A stretch of 64,000 nt of DNA from Leptospira terpstrae serovar Hualin str. LT 11-33 = ATCC 700639 (GCF_000332495.1 NZ_AOGW02000006.1:248001-312000), one strand, 5' to 3'; counted from the first letter of the stretch, positions 46,654-55,838 are shown. The notes: generated by a model not told the origin, from the letters alone. Made by a program: numbers and translations.

Positions 46654-47349
46654 ATGCAAAGAAAAAAAATAGCAGTCATTGGAATTGGAAGTTTTGGAAA
46701 GTTGTTTGTTCAATATTTATTTGAAGATGGACATGAAGTCATCGCAATAGATAAGGATCCAGTCATCATCGATTCTATTAAAGATTCTGTGACGATTGCA
46801 GTTGCTTTAGATGCTACTGATGAACATGCATTAATATCGCAAGGAATTGCGGATGTGGATTATGCAGTGATTGCACTAGCTGATGATTTTGAAACTTCCA
46901 TCATCTGTGCTGAGAGTTTAAAAAAATGCGGAGTCAAAAACATTTACGCTCGTTACCAAACTCCCTTACAAATGAAAGTTTTGGAACTACTGGGAATCAA
47001 AGATCTTTTTAATCCAGAAGAAAGGGCCGCAAGGAGTATGGCCGAAACCTTTTCTTTTTCAGGAATGCGTTCTAGTTTTTTACTTTCTGATGATTACAGT
47101 GTCGTTGAAGTCACAGTCCCCAAACGTTATATCAATAAAACTATTGCAGAAGCTGACTTACGTCATAAATACAATATCAATGTGATCACAATCAAACGTC
47201 CCATCACAAACAAAGAATCTAAAAGAGCTTCCGATTCCAAAGGGGAAAAGATATTAGGAATTCCCCATGGAAACACTCTCCTTCGAGAAGACGATGTAGT
47301 TGTATTATTTGGCTCGCAATCAGACATCACACGATTTTTAGAATCATAA
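46654..47349 (+). CDS. TrkA/KtrA-family potassium uptake regulator
   Basis: A 231-residue cytoplasmic RCK protein. The RCK_N Rossmann domain (about 5-125) has GIGSFGKLFVQYLFEDGHEV and binds NAD(H) or ATP/ADP; an RCK_C domain follows (about 140-231, VVEVTVPKRYINKTIAEADL). It assembles as a ring on TrkH/KtrB and gates K+ flow. It lies 8 bases after the transporter gene. The length and single RCK unit fit KtrA better than the double-unit E. coli TrkA. Confidence 0.93.
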   Translation: MQRKKIAVIGIGSFGKLFVQYLFEDGHEVIAIDKDPVIIDSIKDSVTIAVALDATDEHALISQGIADVDYAVIALADDFETSIICAESLKKCGVKNIYARYQTPLQMKVLELLGIKDLFNPEERAARSMAETFSFSGMRSSFLLSDDYSVVEVTVPKRYINKTIAEADLRHKYNINVITIKRPITNKESKRASDSKGEKILGIPHGNTLLREDDVVVLFGSQSDITRFLES

Positions 47350-47367
47350 ACTAATCACCAATTCAAT

Positions 47368-48144
47368 ATGGGTCCAGAAAGAATCATTTGTTTGACAGAA
47401 GAACCAACAGAGATGCTTTATCTGTTAGGTGAAGAGAAAAGAATAGTCGGAATTTCCGTTTATACCGAACGGCCCACTCGAGCCAAGGAAGAAAAAACAA
47501 AGGTTTCAGCCTTTATCAGTGGAAACCTTAAAAAAATTACATCACTCGAGCCAGACTTAGTCATTGGTTTTTCTGACATCCAATCCCAATTTGCCAAAGA
47601 TCTCATTGAACGCGGGTTAAATGTCCTTATCTTCAATCAAAGGTCCATATCTGAGATCCTTTCCAATATGCAAATGTTAGGAAACCTAGTTGGTCAGGCC
47701 GAAAAAGCCAAAACACTCATAGGTGGTTGGCAAAAGAGTATTTCAGAATGGAAACGGGAAGCAGACGAGAAAACTTACAAACCGAAAGTTTTCTTTCAAG
47801 AATGGGATGAACCGATGATCACTGGAATCCAATGGGTGAGCGAAGCCATAGAACTTGCAGGTGGAGACGATTGTTTTTCCCACTTAAAAGACAGAAAACT
47901 CGCCAAAGACCGGATCATCACCGCAGAAGACGTAAAAGATGCCAATCCAGACATTTATGTAGGTTCCTGGTGTGGGAAGGCTATGGACTGGGACTGGGTG
48001 CGTAATAAACCCGAATGGCAAAATACAACTGCCCTAAAGAAAAACAAAATCTTTGAAATGGATCCAAGCATTATATTACAACCAGGTCCTGCATTATTTT
48101 TGGAAGGGATTCCCAAACTAAAAGAGATCTTTTCCTCCTTCTAA
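47368..48144 (+). CDS. Periplasmic-binding-fold (BtuF/FepB-like) protein lacking a signal peptide
   Basis: A 258-residue protein of the type III periplasmic binding fold (vitamin B12/iron-siderophore class): MGPERIICLTEEPTEMLYLLGE, VSAFISGNLKKITSLEPDLVIGFSD, GRLAG-like dimer region NMQMLGNLVGQAEKAKTL. Similar proteins normally carry a secretion signal, but this one begins directly with the fold and no hydrophobic leader is encoded upstream, so it should be cytoplasmic. It lies just before the TonB operon, whose usual cargo is B12 or iron. No ABC permease or ATPase gene is adjacent. Confidence 0.82.
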   Translation: MGPERIICLTEEPTEMLYLLGEEKRIVGISVYTERPTRAKEEKTKVSAFISGNLKKITSLEPDLVIGFSDIQSQFAKDLIERGLNVLIFNQRSISEILSNMQMLGNLVGQAEKAKTLIGGWQKSISEWKREADEKTYKPKVFFQEWDEPMITGIQWVSEAIELAGGDDCFSHLKDRKLAKDRIITAEDVKDANPDIYVGSWCGKAMDWDWVRNKPEWQNTTALKKNKIFEMDPSIILQPGPALFLEGIPKLKEIFSSF

Positions 48145-48229
48145 TTCCCCACTTTGTCATACCCTTGTAATCTATTTGTAACAAGGATATTCTAGATTTG
48201 AAACATATCAATTAGATATGGAGACATTC

Positions 48230-49069
48230 ATGAAATTCTCATGTAACCAGACAAAAGCGAAACTCACTTTGTCTTTTGTGATCGCACTCATCACAATCTT
48301 TACTCTTGCAGGAAAACTCGAAGCACAAACAGCACCTGCTGCCCCAACGACTGAAACCACACAATCTACAGAGACTCCTACGGAAACACCTGCTCCTGTT
48401 GCAGAAGCTCCAGCGGAAGCACCACAACAAGAATCCGAAATCGGACTCGTGAAGTTGTTTGTGACAGGTGGATGGTCTATGTGGCCACTCCTACTTTCTT
48501 CGATCGTAGGCTTTGGTGTAATCCTTGAAAGACTCTACTTTTTCTTCACAGCAAAACTCGTTAGAAAAGGATACAACCAAGACTTACAAGATGCAATTGA
48601 TGCTTCTGGAATGAGTGGTGTTGAAGAATTCTTAAAAGCAAATGAAGGCCAAAGAATTACTGACGTATTAAAAAATGGTATGGAAATTTCTCAAAACGAT
48701 CCAGAGATTTTTGCTTCTGGAATTGAAAGAGAAGCAGGCGAAGTCATGACACTTCTAGAAAAAGGACTCACTGTTCTTTCTGCTGTTTCCACTATCGCAC
48801 CTCTCGTTGGATTCCTTGGAACTGTATCCGGTATGATCAACGCTTTTGATGCGATTGCAAACGCTGACCAAGTAAACGCAAAAGTAGTTGCTGGCGGTAT
48901 TAAAGAAGCCCTAATCACTACGGCTGCTGGTCTGATAGTTGCGATTCCTGCCATGACATTTTACCAATACTTACAAGGCCGCGTGGGATTCTTTACTTCT
49001 GAAGTGGAAGAAGCTGCAAACAAAATTTACAAAGAATATTTAAAACTCAAAGCCGGTAAAAAAGCGTAA
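48230..49069 (+). CDS. exbB: MotA/TolQ/ExbB proton channel protein
   Basis: About 279 residues from ATG 48230 (GGAGA ahead); another ATG lies at 48218. A signal-like helix (about 12-33) and a Pro/Thr/Glu-rich periplasmic segment (about 34-68) precede the core, as in ExbB proteins with extended N-termini. Three core helices follow at about 77-97, 190-212 and 228-250, including [23 protein letters not shown]. With ExbD it uses the proton gradient to energise TonB. It is the first gene of the exbB-exbD-exbD-tonB operon. Confidence 0.9.
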   Translation: MKFSCNQTKAKLTLSFVIALITIFTLAGKLEAQTAPAAPTTETTQSTETPTETPAPVAEAPAEAPQQESEIGLVKLFVTGGWSMWPLLLSSIVGFGVILERLYFFFTAKLVRKGYNQDLQDAIDASGMSGVEEFLKANEGQRITDVLKNGMEISQNDPEIFASGIEREAGEVMTLLEKGLTVLSAVSTIAPLVGFLGTVSGMINAFDAIANADQVNAKVVAGGIKEALITTAAGLIVAIPAMTFYQYLQGRVGFFTSEVEEAANKIYKEYLKLKAGKKA

Positions 49070-49089
49070 GTAACGGAAAGTAACTAACC

Positions 49090-49509
49090 ATGATTAAGTT
49101 AAAGAAAAAACAAGAACTAGAGGAGATATCGGCAGCATCTATGTCGGATATTGCCTTTCTACTCTTGGTATTTTTTATGGTAACTGCTGTATTCTTTGTA
49201 AAGGAAGGTCTTAACATTTCTCTTCCTCGCAAACAATCCGAACCTCAGCCTTTTTTACGAAAGAATGTATATGAAATTTTGGTAACCCAAGACAGATACA
49301 AAATGCGTAATCCTGCTTTCGGAACTAAAGAATACACTAGTTTGCAAGAATTCCGTGATGACCTAAACCAAATGGAAATCCCGGATCTTAAAAACAAACT
49401 AGCACTCATTGTTACAACCGGTGATACCAAATATGCAAAGATGTTGGATGCATTATCAGCAATCCAACTGCGTGGATTTGAAAAAATCTCAGTGAGAAAG
49501 AAGAAATAA
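49090..49509 (+). CDS. exbD: ExbD/TolR-family biopolymer transport protein (first copy)
   Basis: A 139-residue protein with one N-terminal helix (about 18-38) containing the proton-carrying Asp in [22 protein letters not shown] periplasmic domain follows (about 45-135). It starts about 20 bases after exbB and is separated by one base from a second ExbD gene. Sequence similarity between the two copies is clear in the helix ([17 protein letters not shown]) but low beyond it, so they are not recent duplicates. Confidence 0.92.
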   Translation: MIKLKKKQELEEISAASMSDIAFLLLVFFMVTAVFFVKEGLNISLPRKQSEPQPFLRKNVYEILVTQDRYKMRNPAFGTKEYTSLQEFRDDLNQMEIPDLKNKLALIVTTGDTKYAKMLDALSAIQLRGFEKISVRKKK

Positions 49510-49510
49510 T

Positions 49511-49933
49511 ATGTTACGAAGAAAGAGAGTCGCACCTTCAGTTCCCGTAAGTTCGATGGCAGACATTGCCTTCTTACTTCTCGTGTTCTTTATGGTAACC
49601 TCCGTATTGGATTCGGATCCAGACCTTCCCATCAATCTACCAGACGTTCCTGGTGGAGAACAGTTAAACAAAAAGATCGCCAATCTTTACTTAACAGCTG
49701 ATGAAAAGAGAACTGTCTATTTCAACTCAGTAAAAATGGAACTCAACGAAGCCATGAGTGAAATCCGTGCAAAACTTTCGACCACACCAGACCTCAAAGT
49801 TTTGATTCATGCGGACCAAGATTTGACATACGAAGAATTAGACAGTGTATTCGAAACCCTCCGAGAAATAGGGGCCTTAAAGGTTTCCCTTGTTACCAAG
49901 ACCACTCAAGGTGGCGGGTTAAAAGGGAAGTAA
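49511..49933 (+). CDS. exbD: ExbD/TolR-family biopolymer transport protein (second copy)
   Basis: A 140-residue ExbD. The helix [20 protein letters not shown] (about 13-32) holds the conserved Asp; the following [20 protein letters not shown] and the C-terminal [26 protein letters not shown] are typical of the periplasmic domain. It starts one base after the first copy and ends one base before the tonB start. It may form a mixed ExbD1/ExbD2 pair in the ExbB pore. Confidence 0.93.
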   Translation: MLRRKRVAPSVPVSSMADIAFLLLVFFMVTSVLDSDPDLPINLPDVPGGEQLNKKIANLYLTADEKRTVYFNSVKMELNEAMSEIRAKLSTTPDLKVLIHADQDLTYEELDSVFETLREIGALKVSLVTKTTQGGGLKGK

Positions 49934-49934
49934 A

Positions 49935-50531
49935 GTGAACGGAACAGCTGTTACACCGAGAAGATCAAAACGAGAAAGGATCCATCGATTTATCGATAGG
50001 TACCGAATCGAAACTGGTCTTGCCATTTCTGCCTTTTTACAAGCCATCATCATTCTCTTTTGGTTCACTCCTCATTTGGAAACGGACAGTTTGGATAGTC
50101 TCGTGGAAGAAGTGGCATTTATTGACAATGTCCAAATCCAAGAACCATCCACTGATTCTAAACCAACTGATGGAGACTTTGATCTAACTGACAAAGAAAA
50201 AGAAGAGAAAAAAGAAGACCCTAGGATTGCTGGAGCTTCCGACCCCATCGTTTCTGGTGCCACCTCACCGGTAGACCTTTCCCCCAATGTCCGTCCTGAA
50301 TATACTTCTGATGCGAAAGCATTAGGTGTTACGGGAACCATGACTTTAGAAGTCATCATTGGAAACACTGGTGAAGTGCTACGAGTAAGATCCGTAGGGA
50401 AACAGTTAGGTGGTGGACTCGAAGAAGAAGCAATTAAAGTTTATCGTAGAAAACGGTTTTCCCCTTCTATCTTAGAAGGAAAAGCAATTACGGTAAAAGT
50501 TCTTGTCCCCATTCGATTTACATTGAACTAA
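49935..50531 (+). CDS. tonB: TonB-family energy transducer
   Basis: A 198-residue protein with GTG start. One N-terminal helix (about 25-45, GLAISAFLQAIIILFWF) is followed by an acidic/Lys linker (about 55-100, instead of the Pro-rich spacer of E. coli TonB) and a C-terminal TonB domain (about 115-198): RPEYTSDAKALGVTGTMTLEVIIGNTGEVLRVRSV and GLEEEAIKVYRRKRFSPSI. It passes ExbB/D energy to outer-membrane receptors. No receptor gene is adjacent. Confidence 0.93.
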   Translation: MNGTAVTPRRSKRERIHRFIDRYRIETGLAISAFLQAIIILFWFTPHLETDSLDSLVEEVAFIDNVQIQEPSTDSKPTDGDFDLTDKEKEEKKEDPRIAGASDPIVSGATSPVDLSPNVRPEYTSDAKALGVTGTMTLEVIIGNTGEVLRVRSVGKQLGGGLEEEAIKVYRRKRFSPSILEGKAITVKVLVPIRFTLN

Positions 50532-50544
50532 TTCATTGGGCGAA

Positions 50545-50567
50545 TCCACCACTGGAACAGTGGTGGA
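50545..50567. repeat. Perfect hairpin after tonB operon
   Basis: TCCACCACTG and CAGTGGTGGA form a perfect 10-base stem with a three-base loop, 14 bases after the tonB stop. It could be the operon's terminator, though no T tract follows. It is followed by a C-rich segment to about 50630, with a second small inverted repeat CTGCAA/TTGCAG. Confidence 0.65.
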
Positions 50568-50634
50568 CCGGGCTCTCCGCTGCAATCTGCTTTGCAGGAT
50601 TTCCGCTACGATCCCTTTCGCAATGACTCCTGCC

Positions 50635-51472
50635 TTATTCCCCTAACTCCAAAACCTTATCCTCTTCTTCCATTGGTTGTTTTGGAATTTCCATTTTCTC
50701 AATTCGGATTTCATGAACAAAATCAGAATCTTCAAAGCGATCTAAAATCGTAATCCTTCTCGGGTATTGTTTCTCATTCCAAGATTCATAATAACCGTAT
50801 TTCAATACACCTTTGTAAAAACTAAAGAGTTCGCGGTAAGTAAATTCCATCCATTCTAAGGCACCGCTTGTTTTTTCAAAGTAACCCACATACTGGTCTG
50901 TATCAGGAGTTGCATTTGCCTGAACGGAAGTAAAATAAACCACTTCAAAATCTTGTCCTAATTTTTGGATCGGACCCGCATATTGAATGATAGAAAACTC
51001 TGTCAACCGCCAAGGCAATGTTAGGTAAAGTCTGAGTGATTCTAAATATACTCGGACTTCATCGTCGCCAGTAAAAACCTTTCCAGTGTCCGCAGCAATT
51101 TGGTAGGTATCTTTTTTGACAAGTCCAAGGATAAGACCTTTTTTTTTCACCACCGAGAAATTCAATCTCCATAGCATCTTTTTCAAAATCCAAATACACA
51201 CGAAGTCGTTGTTCTGATTCTTTGATAGGAGTAAAAAAACGAACAAATTTTGAATGCCAAACATCTTTGATAACAAACTGAATTTGTTTGTACCCTTTCC
51301 AATCTCCTGGTGTGAGTTCTTTCACAGGTGGACTTGTGATCACTGACAAGCCTTTCTTTTTAAGATCAGGATTTAAACCTTCTTTTTGTAAGGTGGGGGG
51401 ACGTAAGTCAGCAAGGGAACAAGAGATAAAATAAAAGGAAATACATAGGATTAAGGCACTGGAACGAAACAT
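50635..51472 (-). pseudogene. Putative lipoprotein, frameshifted at an A9 run
   Basis: Bases 51472-51139 encode a lipoprotein start (MFRSSALILCISFYFISCSLAD) and an N-terminal region with DWKGYKQIQFVIKDVWHSKF and RLRVYLDFEKDAMEIEFLGGEKK. Bases 51147-50635 continue in the next frame as GLILGLVKKDTYQIAADTG to the end ...EEDKVLELGE. The frames meet at nine A on the minus strand (T9, 51139-51147). Removing one A rebuilds a single protein of about 278 residues. As read, translation stops about 20-30 codons past the run. Alternatives are a true mutation, a sequencing miscount, or slippage by polymerase or ribosome on A9. Family not recognised. Confidence 0.75.
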
Positions 51473-51570
51473 TGATTCCAGAATGATTGAAAAAGAATCG
51501 TCTGTCAATAGGGAAAGTGAATCGAAGGAATGAGTGGAAGTGAATTGAGATAAAGTTAGAAAAAAGAAAA

Positions 51571-51589
51571 AGGTCGGAAAACCCGACCT
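51571..51589 (-). terminator. Intrinsic terminator of the phasin-like gene
   Basis: AGGTCGG and CCGACCT form a perfect 7-base stem with a 5-base loop. On the minus strand it lies about 20 bases after the phasin-like stop and is followed directly by TTTTTCTTTTTTC, a good T tract. Confidence 0.85.
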
Positions 51590-51608
51590 CCTCTTCTATT
51601 AGTGAAAC

Positions 51609-51980
51609 TTATGCTTTTGCAGCACCTGTCTTTTTGATAGATTCCGCAACTTCATTGATTTTTGCTTTTACGGATTCAATTTTTCCTTCAGGCATTTTTG
51701 CTTTGATTTCTTCTGCAATTTTGTTGTAGTTTTCTACGATTTTAGAACGAGTTTCATCGTAGTTTTTTCCTGCAACACTAGAGAATTCTTTAATGTCTGT
51801 TAGGATTTTGTCAACGGATTGGCGAATCTTTACAGAGTCTTCCGTGTTATCCAAAGCACCTTTTGATACTAATTCATTATAAGTTGTTTCCAACTGAGTT
51901 TTTGCTTTCCCAAGACCTTCTTTTCCTGATTGGAAAAGTCCGATACCTGCGTTGAGAATGTCCATGATTTGTTTTTCCAT
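51609..51980 (-). CDS. Phasin-like protein
   Basis: A 123-residue, highly helical, soluble protein without signal peptide. It begins [22 protein letters not shown] and is rich in Lys, Glu, Ala and Ile in amphipathic heptads; the pattern fits the phasin-related family, whose members coat polyhydroxyalkanoate granules or act as coiled-coil chaperones. It ends in a poly-Ala/Lys tail (KKTGAAKA), as in several phasins. No PHA synthase gene is in the window, so the granule role is inference. It has a strong ribosome-binding site (CAGGAGC), a twin operator upstream and an intrinsic terminator, so it is a monocistronic, regulated gene. Confidence 0.72.
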   Translation of the reverse strand: MEKQIMDILNAGIGLFQSGKEGLGKAKTQLETTYNELVSKGALDNTEDSVKIRQSVDKILTDIKEFSSVAGKNYDETRSKIVENYNKIAEEIKAKMPEGKIESVKAKINEVAESIKKTGAAKA

Positions 51981-52005
51981 AATTTAGCTCCTGGTTTTCA
52001 CCTAT

Positions 52006-52042
52006 TTGTGCGTTGCACAACACAGTTATGTGCGTTGCACAA
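52006..52042 (-). promoter_or_regulatory. Two tandem palindromic operators upstream of phasin-like gene
   Basis: TTGTGCGTTGCACAA (52006-52020, a perfect 6-3-6 palindrome) and ATGTGCGTTGCACAA (52028-52042, differing at one outer base) are centred 22 bases apart, about two helical turns. They lie 26-62 bases upstream of the phasin-like start. On the minus strand a TTGAAA lies just upstream of the distal copy and a weak TAACTG between the copies, so the distal site may sit between -35 and -10. Two dimers of a regulator probably bind here side by side. Confidence 0.75.
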
Positions 52043-52225
52043 AATCTTTCAAGAACTTTTTTATCCTATTTTCTATATTTTTTCAGATTTTTTAACGTCG
52101 CAGATGGGAGCTTTGTTCTGATAGAAAGGAATTAGTGGATGGTTGGCTTTCGCCCGAATCTCTGAATATTCTAATTTGAGGTTTAGGAGAGGATCCTTAA
52201 CGCTGCAAAATGGCGAATTTGTTTT

Positions 52226-53098
52226 ATGCAAACTGAACTAAAGAACATTCCAATCATCCACCTAACAGAAATTCAAAAGGATACCACGAATCCCTACTTT
52301 TATGTAGGTAGGTTGGAAGAATTGCCAAGTGATTTTCAGTCGTTTGACAGTTCACATAGACATTCCTATTATGCGTTGTTCTATTTCACCGAGGGAGAGG
52401 GAACTCATACTATTGATTTTCAATCCCACCCAATAACAGAAAATACATTATTTTTTCTAAGGCCAGGACAAGTGCATTCCTGGATTTTTACGAAACCAGT
52501 GAAAGGTTTTGCTTTGAAGATTTATCCTGACTATCTTTCCGAACATGGTGGATCGATCACTAGCTTTCAAAACTATCCTTTTTTCCAACTAGGAAATCAA
52601 AATTGTAATCTGACAATCGATGATTCAAAACAACTTAGAAATGATTTTGAAAGATTATTGAATGAAACAATATCTCAGTCGAATGCTTCTATGACCTATC
52701 TTTTAATTCAGTTGGTATTACAACAATCATTGAAAGAATTCAATCATTCCCAAAAGGAAAATACAAAAATTGAATCTAAGTTATACATATTTTTTAGTTT
52801 ATTAGATAATCACTTCAAAGACCAAAAAACAACATCCTATTATGCAAAAGAAATGGGAATCTCTACCGGAAGTCTGAACCAGTTATGCCAAAACCAATAC
52901 GGAAAATCAGCAAAAGCAATCATCCAAGAAAGATTGGTATTGGAAATCAAACGATTGTTACTGCATTCAGATTTTAATATCAATCAGATTGCTTTGACTT
53001 TAGGATTTGCTGACAATTCTTACTTTAGCAAATTTTTCAAAAGTCATACATCCGATTCACCAGAAAATTTTAGACTTCAAAAACGAAAACTACCATAA
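52226..53098 (+). CDS. AraC-family transcriptional regulator with cupin sensor domain
   Basis: A 290-residue regulator. The N-terminal cupin domain (about 30-110) has HRHSYYALFYFTEGEGTHTIDF and LRPGQVHSWIF, and the C-terminal part holds two AraC helix-turn-helix motifs (about 190-285): SYYAKEMGISTGSLNQLCQN and FNINQIALTLGFADNSYFSKFFKSH. The ligand is unknown. It is divergent from the phasin-like gene (245 bases between) and is followed by the DoxX gene, either of which could be its target. Confidence 0.9.
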   Translation: MQTELKNIPIIHLTEIQKDTTNPYFYVGRLEELPSDFQSFDSSHRHSYYALFYFTEGEGTHTIDFQSHPITENTLFFLRPGQVHSWIFTKPVKGFALKIYPDYLSEHGGSITSFQNYPFFQLGNQNCNLTIDDSKQLRNDFERLLNETISQSNASMTYLLIQLVLQQSLKEFNHSQKENTKIESKLYIFFSLLDNHFKDQKTTSYYAKEMGISTGSLNQLCQNQYGKSAKAIIQERLVLEIKRLLLHSDFNINQIALTLGFADNSYFSKFFKSHTSDSPENFRLQKRKLP

Positions 53099-53169
53099 AA
53101 ATCAAATTCTCTCCATTTACCAAACTTCCATTTTTTCGTAAGATAAAACCTAGAATTTAGGAGAATGGA

Positions 53170-53619
53170 ATGTTAGAAAAATTATTCTACACAGAAGCCA
53201 GTTGGTTTTTGACTTTATTAAGATTGGTTTTAGGTTTAGTGATCCTTCCTCACGGATTACAAAAGTTACTAGGGATGTTTGGCGGATATGGGTATTCGGC
53301 TACTCTCGATTTTTTTAAATCAGAAGGGATTCCTTATGCGATTGGATTTTTAGTCATCGTAGCCGAATCTTTCGGGGCACTAGGTCTTATTTTTGGCCTA
53401 TTCACAAGGATTTCTTCTTTTGGAATTGGAATCACTATGATAGGAGCCGCCATTTATGTGAGAAAAAATGGATTTTTTATGAATTGGTTCAACCAACAAT
53501 CAGGCGAAGGATTCGAATACCATATCTTGGCCATTGGAATGGCTGTGATTCTGATGATTGCGGGCGGTGGTCAACTAGCGGTTGATAGTTGGATTTCGAA
53601 TAAAATCCAATCTAATTGA
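53170..53619 (+). CDS. DoxX-family membrane protein
   Basis: A 149-residue protein with four transmembrane helices (about 13-33, 55-75, 80-100, 115-140). The DoxX pattern is seen in LRLVLGLVILPHGLQKLLGMFGGYGYSATLDFF and IVAESFGALGLIFGLFTR. Members work with redox enzymes or in stress response; the function here is unknown. It lies about 70 bases after the AraC gene, with a good ribosome-binding site (TTTAGGAGAATGG), and may be its regulated partner. Confidence 0.85.
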   Translation: MLEKLFYTEASWFLTLLRLVLGLVILPHGLQKLLGMFGGYGYSATLDFFKSEGIPYAIGFLVIVAESFGALGLIFGLFTRISSFGIGITMIGAAIYVRKNGFFMNWFNQQSGEGFEYHILAIGMAVILMIAGGGQLAVDSWISNKIQSN

Positions 53620-53638
53620 GTGGGAATCGTTTCACTAT

Positions 53639-53692
53639 CCATCTAAAGACAGCCGTTCATTTGCAAAAGAACTGCTTGTTCGATTTAGATGG
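53639..53692. terminator. Stem-loop between convergent DoxX and malic enzyme genes
   Basis: CCATCTAAA and TTTAGATGG form a perfect 9-base outer stem, enclosing an inner GTTC/GAAC stem with a ten-base loop. It lies 20 bases after the doxX-like stop and two bases before the malic enzyme stop. It probably ends transcription from both sides, though no T tract follows on either side. Confidence 0.5.
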
Positions 53693-53694
53693 GT

Positions 53695-54987
53695 TTAGAT
53701 TTCTAAAACGCTAATAGGTTCTTTTTGTTGGGCCATGATCGATTCCAAAAATTTCACATAAGCCTCACGACCAGGATACTCTACTTGGTTCACACCGGTT
53801 TTTACGGCAGCTTCTGCCACAGCCGGTGCAACATGATAAAGAACACGTGAATCTAATGGTTTTGGAATGATATAATCGGCCCCAAAACGAATTTCTAATT
53901 CGTTGTAAGCTTCGTTAACTTCTGTAGGAACTGGAAGTTTAGTCAGTTCACTTAACGCATAGGCGGCAGCTAACTTCATCTCCATGTTTACTACCTTTGC
54001 ACGAACGTCTAGGGCTCCGCGAAAGATAAAAGGAAATCCGAGTACGTTATTGACTTGGTTAGGATAATCACTGCGACCAGTGGCCATAATGAGATCTGGT
54101 CTTGCACGTTTTGCATCGGGATAAGGAATTTCGGGATCTGGATTGGAAAGAGCAAACATAATCGGCTTTTCTGCCATCGTCTTTACCATAGCTTCCGTTA
54201 CCACATTGGCAACAGACACTCCAATAAAAAGATCGGTCCCAGGAAAGATATCTTCTAAAGATTCCGCATCAGTTGTGCGAACAAAAGGTAACTTTGACTC
54301 ATGTAAATTGGTTCGTTTGTGATTAATCACACCACGAGAATCCAACATATAAATGGATTCATGTTTGACTCCAATATGAGTTAACATCCCTGCAATAGAA
54401 ATGGCTGCCGCTCCTGCTCCATTGATTACTACTTTTAAGTTGCCAGCTTTTTTACCAGTGATCTCAAGTGAGTTAAGTAAGGCCGCGGTAGAAATGATAG
54501 CAGTTCCATGTTGGTCATCATGAAACACTGGAATCTTCATACTTTCATCTAAAGTTTTTTCAATATGAAAACATTCCGGAGCACGGATATCTTCTAAGTT
54601 GATCCCACCAAACGTTGGTTCAAGGGCCTTTACAATTGTAATAAATTTTTCTGGATCGGTTTCACTAATTTCGATATCAAACACATCAATGCCGGCAAAT
54701 TTTTTAAATAAAACTGCCTTTCCTTCCATCACTGGTTTTCCAGCGGAAGCTCCAATATTACCAAGTCCTAAAATAGCAGTTCCGTTGGTGATGATTCCAA
54801 CTAAATTTCCTCGGTTGGTATACTCATAAACGAGATCCGGTTGTTTTTCAATTTCGAGGCAAGGGTAAGCGACGCCAGGTGAGTATGCCAAGGACAGGTC
54901 ATAACTGTTCTCCGTTGGTTTTGTCGGAACTACTTTGGTTTTTCCTTTCGGAAACCTAGAGTGATACTCAAGCGCGCTATTTTTCAT
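53695..54987 (-). CDS. NAD(P)-dependent malic enzyme
   Basis: A 430-residue malic enzyme of the bacterial MaeB-like type, without the C-terminal phosphotransacetylase domain. Motifs are [66 protein letters not shown] (metal and substrate) and the Rossmann loop [15 protein letters not shown]. It decarboxylates malate to pyruvate, producing NADPH or NADH; the cofactor cannot be decided here. It is monocistronic with a promoter region shared with the divergent aquaporin gene. Confidence 0.93.
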   Translation of the reverse strand: MKNSALEYHSRFPKGKTKVVPTKPTENSYDLSLAYSPGVAYPCLEIEKQPDLVYEYTNRGNLVGIITNGTAILGLGNIGASAGKPVMEGKAVLFKKFAGIDVFDIEISETDPEKFITIVKALEPTFGGINLEDIRAPECFHIEKTLDESMKIPVFHDDQHGTAIISTAALLNSLEITGKKAGNLKVVINGAGAAAISIAGMLTHIGVKHESIYMLDSRGVINHKRTNLHESKLPFVRTTDAESLEDIFPGTDLFIGVSVANVVTEAMVKTMAEKPIMFALSNPDPEIPYPDAKRARPDLIMATGRSDYPNQVNNVLGFPFIFRGALDVRAKVVNMEMKLAAAYALSELTKLPVPTEVNEAYNELEIRFGADYIIPKPLDSRVLYHVAPAVAEAAVKTGVNQVEYPGREAYVKFLESIMAQQKEPISVLEI

Positions 54988-55103
54988 GGTCTATTTTCCC
55001 ACGATTTATGATTCGATGGAAAATCCTAGAATAAATTGGTGGAAAGCCCATTCAAAAAGGGTTGATGGAAGTCCTATGTCCCTTTAGATAAAGTCCTTAC
55101 GAA

Positions 55104-55838
55104 ATGCCAGAGGGGGCAAATTTGGAACTTATTGGTGAATTTTTTGGAACGGCGGTTCTCATTCTACTCGGTGATGGTGTTGTTGCAGGTGTTTTATTAG
55201 AAAAGTCGAAGGCCAAAGACAGTGGTTGGATTACGATCACTACAGCTTGGGCTCTTGCCGTTTGTTTTGGGGTTCTGGTCGCAAAGGCCTTGGGAAGTCC
55301 AGGGGCTCACTTAAATCCTGCAGTCACACTATCTGTTTGCATCCAATCGGGTGATTTTTCGATTTTTCTCCCCTACAGCCTAGCCCAAATTGCCGGAGCT
55401 ATTCTTGGTGCCACTCTCGTTTATTTGCACTATCTTCCTCATTGGAAAGAAACCAAAGATTCTGGAACCATTCTAGCCGTATTTTCTACATCACCAGCCA
55501 TCAAACATACCGCCTCCAATATGATCAGCGAGGGCCTCGGAACCTTTATCCTCATCATAGGAATTCACGCCATCTTCTCTCCGTTTAACGGTGGTGCCAC
55601 GGGAGTTGTGGGAACTGGATTTGTAGGATTACTCGTTTGGGCCATTGGTTTTTCGCTAGGTGGAACTACTGGTTATGCGATTAACCCCGCCCGCGACTTA
55701 GGCCCAAGGATTGCCCATTGGATATTACCGATTCCTAATAAAGGAAACTCAAATTGGAAATATGCTTGGCTTCCCGTGGTCATCCCGTTAGTCGGTGCGG
55801 CGATAGCAGCGGTTGTGATTCGGTGGGGGATAGGGTAA
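55104..55838 (+). CDS. Aquaglyceroporin / glycerol uptake facilitator-like channel
   Basis: A 244-residue MIP-family channel with six helices and two half-helices. Both NPA motifs are present: HLNPAVTLSV (about 72) and YAINPARDLGPR (about 193); the Asp after the second NPA-Arg fits glycerol facilitators (GlpF) more than water-only channels. It would let glycerol or other small neutral solutes across the inner membrane. No glycerol kinase gene is adjacent, so glpF is not claimed as a symbol. Confidence 0.9.
   Translation: MPEGANLELIGEFFGTAVLILLGDGVVAGVLLEKSKAKDSGWITITTAWALAVCFGVLVAKALGSPGAHLNPAVTLSVCIQSGDFSIFLPYSLAQIAGAILGATLVYLHYLPHWKETKDSGTILAVFSTSPAIKHTASNMISEGLGTFILIIGIHAIFSPFNGGATGVVGTGFVGLLVWAIGFSLGGTTGYAINPARDLGPRIAHWILPIPNKGNSNWKYAWLPVVIPLVGAAIAAVVIRWGIG

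Noticed and set aside
48163..48186. CCTTGT/ACAAGG inverted repeat upstream of exbB as a Fur-like operator or a terminator
   Set aside because: The stem is only six bases with a 12-base loop, no T tract follows, and it does not match the Fur box. It remains possible but unsupported.
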